Assembly (NCBI GenBank): GCA_001829505.1
Contig: MIBK01000173.1
Coordinates: 40,734 to 49,690, forward strand
DNA from: Spirochaetes bacterium RBG_16_67_19
Lineage (GTDB): Bacteria; Spirochaetota; Spirochaetia; SZUA-6; DRHE01
DNA: 8,957 nt
Direction of reading: 5' to 3'
Part shown: in pieces, positions 1-6,044 of the stretch
Numbering within the stretch: position 1 is the stretch's first letter
How the letters are laid out: each line of letters opens with the position of its first letter
Made by a program: the position numbers and the translations under genes
The notes under the pieces: generated by a model
Seen by the model: the letters and a program-made list of their open reading frames with translations, nothing else
What the model was told of the DNA's origin: nothing
Database searches by the model: none

Positions 1-244
1 CGGTGGTGGAGAAATCGGTGCCCGCCGTGAACACGCCGTGCAGGCCGTGCCGCCTGCGCAGGTCCTCGGCCACGGCCACCAGGCCGTCGCGGTCCTGTAG
101 GTCCACCTCCAGGGCTTCGTGGGCCAGGCCTCGGACCGCCGGGTCGATGCTCTTGGCGGCCACAAAGACCTGCCAGCCCTTTTTTCGGGCGATTCGTGCC
201 GCGGGAAGCTGCATGGTGCCCCCGCCCAGGATCAGGATGTTCAT
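1..244 (-). CDS. ATP-grasp family protein, N-terminal fragment (runs off left edge)
   Basis: Only the first 81 codons lie in the window; the gene continues beyond position 1. The protein opens with a short strand and glycine-rich loop (MNILILGGGTMQ), then a Rossmann-like alternation with ARIARKKGWQVFVAAK, a run resembling the 'xDxxPxAxxxxxA' stretch (SIDPAVRGLAHEA), and GLHGVFTAGTDFS. This is the pre-ATP-grasp domain pattern of CarB/PurK-like ligases, which usually join a carboxylate to an amine or thiol using ATP. The ATP-binding domain itself is outside the window, so substrate and reaction cannot be given. The ATG at 244 overlaps the stop of the upstream PseG/methyltransferase gene as ATGA and has a good ribosome site (GGAGAGG, 249-255), so translation is probably coupled. 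It is the fifth gene of the minus-strand cluster. I am sure of the family type, less so of the role. Confidence 0.8.
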   Translation of the reverse strand, partial: MNILILGGGTMQLPAARIARKKGWQVFVAAKSIDPAVRGLAHEALEVDLQDRDGLVAVAEDLRRRHGLHGVFTAGTDFSTT

Positions 245-2016
245 ACCGCCTCTCCGATCTTCACCGCGTAGGCTTCGAAAGTGTCGCCCAGCCCCAGCAG
301 GCGGCTGGCCGGGCGCAGCAACCCGGCGGGCAGCCTGCCGGGGAAGCGCTCCGGATGGTGCCCGGTGATCTGCATACGCTCCAACCGGAAGCCGAAGCGC
401 CGCAGCAGCGGCCCGGTCCGGCGCGGGGTCCAGATGGTGAAATGGTCCGCGGGGCTGGCGCTCAGGAAGCGTCGCAGGCTCCGGCATGCCGAGATGCCCG
501 AGCCGCTGGGGGTGGAGAACGCCAGCACTCCGCCAGGGCGGAGCAGCCGGTTGACCCGCCGCAGGGCGGCGGCCGCGTCCCGAAAGTGCTCCAGCACGTA
601 CCACAGGGTCACCGCGTCGTAACCCCCTACCGGCAGCGGAACCTGCAGGAAATCCCCCTGCGCGCAGGGCAGGCCCAGCTTCTCCCGCACGTGCCGCGCG
701 GCCTCAGCGGACACCTCCAGGCCTTCGGCGGCCAGGCCCGTCTCGCGCGCGGCCGCCAGGAACGGGCCGTACGCGCAGCCCACATCCAGCAGCCGGGGCG
801 CCCCCGGCTTCCGCGGCAGCAGCGGCAGAAGCTTTAGCAGCCGCCGGCGCCCCGCCTCCCGGATGGCGTCGAAGTCCTCCAGGTAGGTGCGTCCGTATTG
901 CCGGCGGTACTCCTCGAAGAAGTAGCTCTGCCCATAGGTTACGGCTTGAGCCCCGAAGTCGGCCAGGTAGAGCATCCGGCAGGACCGGCAGCGCAGGTAA
1001 CTGCGGCGCGCGAAGCGAGCCACGGCCGGATTCGGGGATCGCCCGCACACGGGGCAGGCCACCGATCCGGCGGGAAGCAGGGCCGGCAGCAGCTCCGCAG
1101 GCGGGAGGCGCTCCAGTTCCTGCTCGCCCGGCCGGGCTTCCGTCGCCGCAGGCCGCGCTCCGGCGGTAGCGGCCCCAGACTCCAGCAGCCGCTCGAAAAC
1201 AGCACGGTCCGCCAGCAGGCGCCGCAGGCGGCCCAGGTTCGGACGCCGCACCCCGATTTCCGGCAGCCCTTCATTGCGGGCCAGCCGGCGATGGTAGCGC
1301 GTGGGATGGAAGCTGATCACCGGGACCCCGGCGGCCCGCGCTTCGAGCGCCGTCAGCCCGAACAGGGTGAACACCAGGTCGTATCCTGCCAGAATCGAGC
1401 GCAGGTGAGGATTGCGCAGCACCGTGACCCCTTCAGGCCATTGCCCGCGCCGGAAATAGGGGCCCTGCACCACGGTGAGCTGCCCGGGGGCGAACAGGCC
1501 CGTGCCCAGCAGCCGCTCCAGCAGGCGCCCGCTCAGGTCCGCGGAATCCTCCCCCCCGAAGCTGAGCAGGATGCGCCGGAACGGGTAATCCCAGCCGGTC
1601 CGGCGCGCCGGCAGCTCCAGGAAGGCGGAGCTGGCCAGGTTGGGCGGGTGCGCCCCGTTCGGGCCCAGCGGCGTATCGATGAGGTATGGAAGAAAGCGGC
1701 GCGCCGGACCGCCCTCGTCCAGCCCGATCACCGGCTTTCCCGCGAAGGGCGCCAGCGCGGATGCCGGCGTGCGGAAGCCGTCCAGGAGCACCAGGTCCCA
1801 CGGCTCGCCCGGATCGTAGTCCGGAAGGACTTCCGGCAGAGGCTCTCCGCCGGCCAGGGGCTCCAGCAGCTCCCGCGCTCCCCGCCCGCAGCGCTCCCGG
1901 CAATGCTCCAGCAGCAGGGCCGCCTCCCCGTTCCAGCGCCGGGCCACCGCCAGGCAGCGCCGCAGGTGCCCGCTGCCCAGGCCGGGCCCGAAGGCCGGCA
2001 CCAGCAGCAGCCTCAT
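241..2016 (-). CDS. PseG/SpsG-like glycosyl domain fused to zinc-ribbon SAM methyltransferase
   Basis: A 591-residue two-part protein. The N-terminal part (about 1-290) begins MRLLLVPAFG and has GSGHLRR at 14-20, the GxGHxxR signature of PseG/SpsG, plus LLSFGGEDSADLS at 150-162 and a GT-B-like stretch around 211-236. PseG removes UDP from a UDP-sugar in pseudaminic acid synthesis. An Ala/Arg-rich linker follows, then a four-cysteine zinc-ribbon-like element (C321, C324, C343, C346). A class I SAM methyltransferase domain comes last: motif I LLDVGCAYGPF at 409-419, D467 and LWYVLEHF at 471-478, and RPGG at 493-496. I chose the ATG at 2016 because it overlaps the upstream stop as ATGA, has GGGAG at 2022-2026, and starts exactly at the first beta strand; the longer open frame to 2151 adds only low-complexity residues that overlap the upstream gene. 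Acceptor and methylated atom are unknown. Confidence 0.85.
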   Translation of the reverse strand: MRLLLVPAFGPGLGSGHLRRCLAVARRWNGEAALLLEHCRERCGRGARELLEPLAGGEPLPEVLPDYDPGEPWDLVLLDGFRTPASALAPFAGKPVIGLDEGGPARRFLPYLIDTPLGPNGAHPPNLASSAFLELPARRTGWDYPFRRILLSFGGEDSADLSGRLLERLLGTGLFAPGQLTVVQGPYFRRGQWPEGVTVLRNPHLRSILAGYDLVFTLFGLTALEARAAGVPVISFHPTRYHRRLARNEGLPEIGVRRPNLGRLRRLLADRAVFERLLESGAATAGARPAATEARPGEQELERLPPAELLPALLPAGSVACPVCGRSPNPAVARFARRSYLRCRSCRMLYLADFGAQAVTYGQSYFFEEYRRQYGRTYLEDFDAIREAGRRRLLKLLPLLPRKPGAPRLLDVGCAYGPFLAAARETGLAAEGLEVSAEAARHVREKLGLPCAQGDFLQVPLPVGGYDAVTLWYVLEHFRDAAAALRRVNRLLRPGGVLAFSTPSGSGISACRSLRRFLSASPADHFTIWTPRRTGPLLRRFGFRLERMQITGHHPERFPGRLPAGLLRPASRLLGLGDTFEAYAVKIGEAV

Positions 2017-2678
2017 CGGCGCTCCCGCAGCCAGGCCACCAGCTCCTCGGTCTCCAGGGGCTCCCCGCGGTACAGCTCGCCGAACAGGGCGCGGAGGCGC
2101 TCGTAGTCCTCGGCGGTATCCAGGGTGACCCGGGCTTCCGGCAGGTGCCATTGGGCCGGACAGGGCGGCTCTCCCACCCCGAAGCGCTCGGGGTGGCGGT
2201 ACAGGTACGGGGTCACGTGCTCGCGCTCATACGGGTCGCGAGCCTCCTTCCCCGCCTCCGCCAGCGCCTGGGCTTCGACCACCTCCACCCCGGTGCCCAG
2301 GGGAGGCCCCAGGTAGTGGCTGAGCTGCCAGCCCCTGGCCTCGTGCAGCTCCAGCAGGCTGCGCACCTGCGCGGGGGAGACCAATGGGTTGTCGCCCGTG
2401 GCCCGCACCACCCGCCGTACCCCGAAGCGGGCGGCGGCCCGGCAGAAGCGGTCCAGCACGTCCTGCTCGGAGCCGACGAAGAGCTGGAAGCCCTCCTCCC
2501 GGGCCAGGCCGGCGAAGGCGCTCCGGCTGGCCGGCTCGGTCAGCAGCGCGTGCACGCCCGCCTCCACGCGGGCCAGGGCCCGCATGGCCAGCTGCAGCAC
2601 CGTGGCGCCCGCCAGCGGCAGCAGGGCCTTGCGCGGGAGCCGGGTGGAGCCCAGGCGCGCCTGCAGGAACACCCCCAC
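2013..2678 (-). CDS. spsF: SpsF-like cytidylyltransferase (CMP-sugar synthase family)
   Basis: A 221-residue protein of the SpsF/KdsB/NeuA nucleotidyltransferase group, which activates acidic sugars as CMP derivatives. The nucleotide-binding loop is intact (QARLGSTRLPRKAL, residues 6-19). Then come GSEQDVLDRF (69-78), RATGDNPLV (92-100) where D96 is the expected metal ligand, an EREHVTPY stretch, and LDTAED (186-191). Relatives usually have GDCPL; here the cysteine is asparagine. The frame stays open to an ATG at 2756, but that part overlaps the upstream glycosyltransferase. The QAR loop should lie within a few residues of the start, so I use GTG at 2678; GTG at 2672 is an alternative. Neither has a good ribosome site, so coupling to the upstream gene (stop at 2681) is likely. 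In Bacillus subtilis spsF and spsG are neighbours; the next gene here likewise begins with a PseG/SpsG-like domain. The symbol reflects family resemblance, not proven function. Confidence 0.85.
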   Translation of the reverse strand: MGVFLQARLGSTRLPRKALLPLAGATVLQLAMRALARVEAGVHALLTEPASRSAFAGLAREEGFQLFVGSEQDVLDRFCRAAARFGVRRVVRATGDNPLVSPAQVRSLLELHEARGWQLSHYLGPPLGTGVEVVEAQALAEAGKEARDPYEREHVTPYLYRHPERFGVGEPPCPAQWHLPEARVTLDTAEDYERLRALFGELYRGEPLETEELVAWLRERR

Positions 2679-2680
2679 CG

Positions 2681-3616
2681 CTACTCGGGCATTTCCCACC
2701 GGCCCAGCAGGCTGGGGAGGTCCCCCTGGAAGCGGAAGCGGTTCTCGTGTACCCAAGCGCGCACCTCACGAAACTCTTTCAGGCAGTCCAGCAGAGCGGA
2801 GCCGGACCGCAGCGCGTAGCGCGGCAGGCGGGACAGCGGCAGCAGGCCGGAGTCGCCGGTGAAGCGCACGGCCAGATTCTTCAGGAAAAACAGCTTGTAG
2901 CTGGCGTCCGGCGTGCTGTCCTCGCCCGCAGGCTCGCCGGTGTAGGCGAGCTGGAGGCGCGGGTGCCAGGCGATGGTCTCCCCCCACAGCCCGGCGCGGA
3001 AGCCGAAGTCCATCTTCTGCCAGTAGGGGTTGGTCATCCAGGGGTCATAACCTCCGAGCTGCTGGAAGCGTTGGCGGGAGTACAGCCCGCAGTAGTCGAA
3101 GGGGTACAGGGAGCGCATGCCTTCCTGCGCCGGCTTCCAGGGCAGGACCTTCAGGCTGCCCTTGATCATCGCGGGCACCAGGATGGAAGGAAGCAACTCC
3201 CCTTTGGGGCTCTTCAACCGGGGGACCTGGCAGAGCAGCTCGCGCTGCTGGGAGCCCAGGCTGTCCCCCTCGTCGCGCATGTCCGACCAGAGCACCAGGA
3301 TCCTCTCGGACAGGGCCTCTTCGATGCCCAGGTTGATCTTCTCCCCCGGGGAGGCCGGGGAGCGCAGCAGCAGGAAGCGGATGGCCGGGTGCCGGCGGGC
3401 CAGCTCTTCCAGGTCATAGGCCGGGCTGGGCCCCTCCACCGAGAGGATCTGCACATTCGGCAGCGCGGACAGCTCCCGCAGCTGCTCCTCCCGATAGAAG
3501 CGCCCGCCGCGGGCCAGCAGCAGCACGCTCAGGGCGTCGGGGCCGGCGCGGTTGGACCCTCCCACCACCGTGTAGGAGGCGCGCGGCCGCTTAAAAATTG
3601 TAGGTGTAGTACTCAT
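2681..3616 (-). CDS. Glycosyltransferase family 2-like protein
   Basis: About 311 residues with the outline of a GT-A glycosyltransferase. The first strand is SVLLLARGGRFYREEQL (residues 30-46). GEKINLGIEEALSERILVLWSDM (91-113) follows the family-2 pattern of a helix with a conserved Asn leading to the metal-binding acidic motif, here S-D-M-R-D (111-115) rather than classic DxD. LGGYDPWMTNPYWQKMDFGF (187-206) resembles the GGxDE...WxxED acceptor-side motif of GT2/GT7-like enzymes. It would transfer a sugar from a nucleotide donor; donor and acceptor are unknown. The start is uncertain: the ATG at 3616 overlaps the spiro-SPASM stop by 26 bp, and tandem GTGs at 3568 and 3565 are alternatives; none has a good ribosome site. 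It lies between the radical SAM gene and the cytidylyltransferase, which suggests that it uses a donor made by this cluster. No membrane segment is evident. Confidence 0.72.
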   Translation of the reverse strand: MSTTPTIFKRPRASYTVVGGSNRAGPDALSVLLLARGGRFYREEQLRELSALPNVQILSVEGPSPAYDLEELARRHPAIRFLLLRSPASPGEKINLGIEEALSERILVLWSDMRDEGDSLGSQQRELLCQVPRLKSPKGELLPSILVPAMIKGSLKVLPWKPAQEGMRSLYPFDYCGLYSRQRFQQLGGYDPWMTNPYWQKMDFGFRAGLWGETIAWHPRLQLAYTGEPAGEDSTPDASYKLFFLKNLAVRFTGDSGLLPLSRLPRYALRSGSALLDCLKEFREVRAWVHENRFRFQGDLPSLLGRWEMPE

Positions 3617-5099
3617 CGCAGCCCGCGCACAGCGACGGGTATTCCTGGCGCAGGTGGTCACGGTACAGCTGCTGCCCGCGCGCCCAGACCTCGGCCAGCT
3701 CCTCCTCGAACAGGTTGCCCAGCGGGTGGCGCAGGTTCACGTCTTCCCGGCACAGCGGCACCCGGCCGTCGATCAGCACGGAGAGGTCCCGCTTCAGGTG
3801 CCAGCAGGGGAAGCGCTTCAGGGGAGAAAGGTCGGCGACCCGTCGATCCGGCAGCAGGCCGCTGAAGTGGTCGTACTTCTGGATGATCACCTTGCCGGTG
3901 CGCGCCTTCCAGGCGCGGTAGAAGTCCTCCAGGCGCTCCTCGTTCTCCTTCATGCGCACCGCCTGCACGTGCACCTGGGAGGGGAAGCGGGCGGCCAGCA
4001 GGTCGATGGCCCGCAGCGCCTCCTGGTATCCCTCGCCGCGCAGCTTCCCGTACAGCTCCGGGGAGTCCGCGTCCAGCGAGACGATCCACTCGATGCCTGG
4101 CCCATTGGCGATCTGGCCCAGGACGGCGGGGTCCCAGCCCACGCCGGAGGTCTCCACGATCAGGCGCAGGCCCCGCTCGCGCACGGCGGAGACCAGCTCC
4201 GGGAAACGGCTGTAATAGGCGGGCTCGCCCCATAGCGACACGCTGAGCACCGCGTCCCCGCTGTAGGCGCGGATCTTGTCCGCCAGGCCTACGAAGCGCT
4301 CCAGCTCCATTTCCCCCTGCTTGCCGGTGCGCTGGATGCCGAACTTGGGATACGGGCAATAGCTGCACAGCTGCGGGCAGCCGGCCACGATCTGGATCGA
4401 ATAGAAGGCGGGCAGGGTCCGCAGCAGCTCGGGCTTTTCCTGGACCAGGCGGCAGGCGCTTTCCGCGTCGGCGGCCCCGGCTTCCAGCAGGCGGGTGAGC
4501 AGCAGGTGGTTGCGCTTGGTGTCGGAGCTCAAGGTAAGGCGCAGCAGCCGCAGGTCGGCCGGGGCCAGCTCGGTTTCCACGTCGAAGGCGTTGATGTCCT
4601 TCTTCACCACTTCAAAAACCGCCCCACGGTCCGCGGCCTGAACCTCGGGGCAGCCTTTGGCCAGCTCGGCCAACGCCGGCAGCACGCCAGGGCGCAGGAT
4701 CTCCACCGCCAGACCCAGCGGGTAGCCGTCGGCGAAGGTGTAGTCGGCGTAATACTTGCGGTGGTTCTCCAGCAGGCGGGAGGCGAGCGCGGAATCCAGC
4801 AGGGGGCAGTCGGCGAAGAAATAGAACAGGTGATCGGCCCCCTCCGCCAGGCGGGACAGCGCGCCCAGCAGGTCGCCGACTCCGCCTGCCGGAAGCCGCA
4901 CGGCCTCGAAGCCCGGGGGGCAGGGCGCGTCCCCGGCCAGCAGGATATGCACTTTCTGCACCTCGGGCAGGCGCCTGGCGAAGGCCAGCACCCGCTCCGG
5001 GCAGTCGCCGCCCCCGGGCAGTTTCTGGAAGCTGTAGCTGGAAAGGGTGAGGCCGTTGGCCACCGCCAGGTTCTTCATGCCTACCGCAATTATCGACAT
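3591..5099 (-). CDS. Spiro-SPASM radical SAM protein with N-terminal nucleotidyltransferase-like domain
   Basis: A 502-residue protein (495 if it starts at the second Met, 5078). Residues 8-175 resemble an NTP-transferase fold: NLAVANG near the start and FADCPLLD at 95-102, like the metal-binding DCPL of cytidylyltransferases, but the G-S-x-R-x-P-K loop is absent. A helical linker (about 175-228) leads to a radical SAM core whose CxxxCxxC motif is C241, C245 and C248 (GCPQLCSYCPYP), with SLWGEPAYY (288-296) and ETSGVGWDP further along. The C-terminal part has C432, then G445xxxxC450, then C491xxC494, ending in an aromatic tail (YYTYNF). SPASM domains normally bind auxiliary iron-sulfur clusters and occur in peptide-modifying enzymes. 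The family appears spirochete-specific; its substrate is unknown. First gene of the cluster. A promoter-like TTGAAA-16-GATAAT would start transcription near 5082, favouring the start at 5078 (MKNLAVANG). Confidence 0.88.
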   Translation of the reverse strand: MSIIAVGMKNLAVANGLTLSSYSFQKLPGGGDCPERVLAFARRLPEVQKVHILLAGDAPCPPGFEAVRLPAGGVGDLLGALSRLAEGADHLFYFFADCPLLDSALASRLLENHRKYYADYTFADGYPLGLAVEILRPGVLPALAELAKGCPEVQAADRGAVFEVVKKDINAFDVETELAPADLRLLRLTLSSDTKRNHLLLTRLLEAGAADAESACRLVQEKPELLRTLPAFYSIQIVAGCPQLCSYCPYPKFGIQRTGKQGEMELERFVGLADKIRAYSGDAVLSVSLWGEPAYYSRFPELVSAVRERGLRLIVETSGVGWDPAVLGQIANGPGIEWIVSLDADSPELYGKLRGEGYQEALRAIDLLAARFPSQVHVQAVRMKENEERLEDFYRAWKARTGKVIIQKYDHFSGLLPDRRVADLSPLKRFPCWHLKRDLSVLIDGRVPLCREDVNLRHPLGNLFEEELAEVWARGQQLYRDHLRQEYPSLCAGCDEYYTYNF

Positions 5100-5116
5100 C
5101 TATCGAAGTTTTTCAA
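5089..5116 (-). promoter_or_regulatory. Putative sigma70-type promoter for the minus-strand glycan/radical SAM cluster
   Basis: Read on the minus strand, TTGAAA (5116-5111) is followed after 16 bp by GATAAT (5094-5089), close to TTGACA/TATAAT. Transcription would begin around 5082, downstream of the first ATG (5099) and about 4 nt before the second (5078). This either supports 5078 as the true start with a very short leader, or the promoter is fortuitous. It is the only gap upstream of the five overlapping genes. Confidence 0.45.
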
Positions 5117-5130
5117 TCGAGCGGGCGAGA

Positions 5131-5159
5131 TTGACACGGCTGCCCATTTGCCGTAGGGT
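5131..5159 (+). promoter_or_regulatory. Putative sigma70-type promoter for CDF transporter-xseAB
   Basis: A perfect TTGACA (5131-5136) is followed after 17 bp by TAGGGT (5154-5159), a weaker -10. The predicted transcription start, about 5166, is only a few bases before the TTG start codon at 5169. The same AGGG could instead act as a weak ribosome site if transcription starts further upstream. It lies in the 69-bp divergent gap shared with the opposite promoter. Confidence 0.45.
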
Positions 5160-5168
5160 TTTCGAGCA

Positions 5169-6044
5169 TTGAAAAGCAGCACCTTGACCCGCGCCGAGGG
5201 CTTGGCGATCTGGTTGGGAATTATCGGCAACGCCCTGCTGTTCGGCGGCAAAATCGTCATTGGACTCTGGTTTCACAGCATCGCCATCATTTCCGACTCC
5301 CTCAACTCCTTCACGGACATCATCGCTTCCCTGGTCGTCTACATCAGCATCCGCACCTCCTATCAGGCAGCCGATTCTCAACATCCGTATGGACATAAGC
5401 GCGCCCAGCCCATCGCCGGGCTGATCGTGGCCATCTTCACAGGCATCGTCGGCTTCGAGGTCATCGCCCAGGCGGTCAACCGGCTGCTCACGAACGACCG
5501 CATGCAGCCTGGCCTGCTGCCGATCCTGCTGGTCCTGGGGGTCCTGGTCATCAAGCTGTTCATGCACCTGTACGTTCAAGCGGTCGCCCGGCGGACCGGC
5601 AGCACAGCCCTGCTGGCTTCCGCGGCGGATCACCGCAACGACGTGCTGGTTTCCGCCGCGGTTCTGATCGGAGTCCTGTTTTCCAACTTCGGCTTTCCGG
5701 TATTCGACCCTATCGTGGCGATCCTGATCGGGCTGTGGATCATCAAGGCGGGCTTCAACATTGGTCGGGACAACATCAAGTACCTCATGGGCGAAGCCCC
5801 TCCCGCGACCCTGCTGGAGAGCATCCAGGATGCCGTCCGCGCCATCCACGGAGTGCAGCGCGTCCACGATGTCCTGGCCCATTACGTCGGGACCATGATC
5901 CATATCGAGGTGCATATCAACGTCAATCAGGAGCTGAACGTGGAGCAGGCCCACGCCATAGGCAAGCAGGTCCAGGCGGTCATCGAAGGAAGGGATGGCG
6001 TGGCCAGGGCCTTCATCCACATCGATCCTTTGGCGGTCGCTTGA
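5169..6044 (+). CDS. Cation diffusion facilitator (CDF) family metal transporter
   Basis: A 291-residue inner-membrane transporter that would export divalent metal using the proton gradient. Six hydrophobic segments are visible (roughly 11-33, 36-60, 80-105, 115-138, 148-172, 178-197), followed by a cytoplasmic C-terminal domain (210-291) rich in histidine and acidic residues (HIEVHINVNQ at 245-254). The family site in TM2 reads N46-x3-D50 (SDSLNSFTD) and in TM5 D154-x3-D158 (ADHRND). HPYGHKRAQ (72-80) is the conserved TM2-TM3 loop. Zinc transporters such as YiiP usually carry D/H-x3-D and H-x3-D, so the N-D/D-D set may indicate Mn(II), but this is inference. The TTG start at 5169 is the first possible, since an in-frame stop lies at 5154-5156, and it places TM1 correctly. 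The gene ends in a TTGA overlap with xseA. Family certain, metal not. Confidence 0.9.
   Translation: MKSSTLTRAEGLAIWLGIIGNALLFGGKIVIGLWFHSIAIISDSLNSFTDIIASLVVYISIRTSYQAADSQHPYGHKRAQPIAGLIVAIFTGIVGFEVIAQAVNRLLTNDRMQPGLLPILLVLGVLVIKLFMHLYVQAVARRTGSTALLASAADHRNDVLVSAAVLIGVLFSNFGFPVFDPIVAILIGLWIIKAGFNIGRDNIKYLMGEAPPATLLESIQDAVRAIHGVQRVHDVLAHYVGTMIHIEVHINVNQELNVEQAHAIGKQVQAVIEGRDGVARAFIHIDPLAVA

Noticed and set aside
898..2106. Open reading frame of 402 codons on the plus strand
   Set aside because: Antisense to the PseG/methyltransferase gene, which has clear conserved motifs in its own frame; this frame has low-complexity composition only.
2017..2151. N-terminal extension of the PseG/methyltransferase protein by 45 residues
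   Set aside because: The added residues are Pro/Gly/Arg/Ala-rich and overlap the end of the cytidylyltransferase; the ATG at 2016 has a ribosome site and begins at the first beta strand.
2384..3865. Open reading frame of 493 codons on the plus strand
   Set aside because: It lies opposite the glycosyltransferase and cytidylyltransferase genes, is very rich in Ala, Gly, Pro, Gln and Arg without motifs, and is explained by few stop codons in GC-rich antisense frames.
5169..5198. TTGAAAAGC at 5169 as a second -35, similar to TTGAAAAGC at 8531
   Set aside because: No -10-like hexamer follows at 16-19 bp, and the sequence encodes the start of the transporter; the shared nine bases are probably chance.
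5100..6020. 306-codon minus-strand frame opposite the metal transporter
   Set aside because: It is antisense to a protein with unmistakable CDF motifs and membrane segments; its Asp/Gln-rich translation mirrors the transporter's codon pattern.
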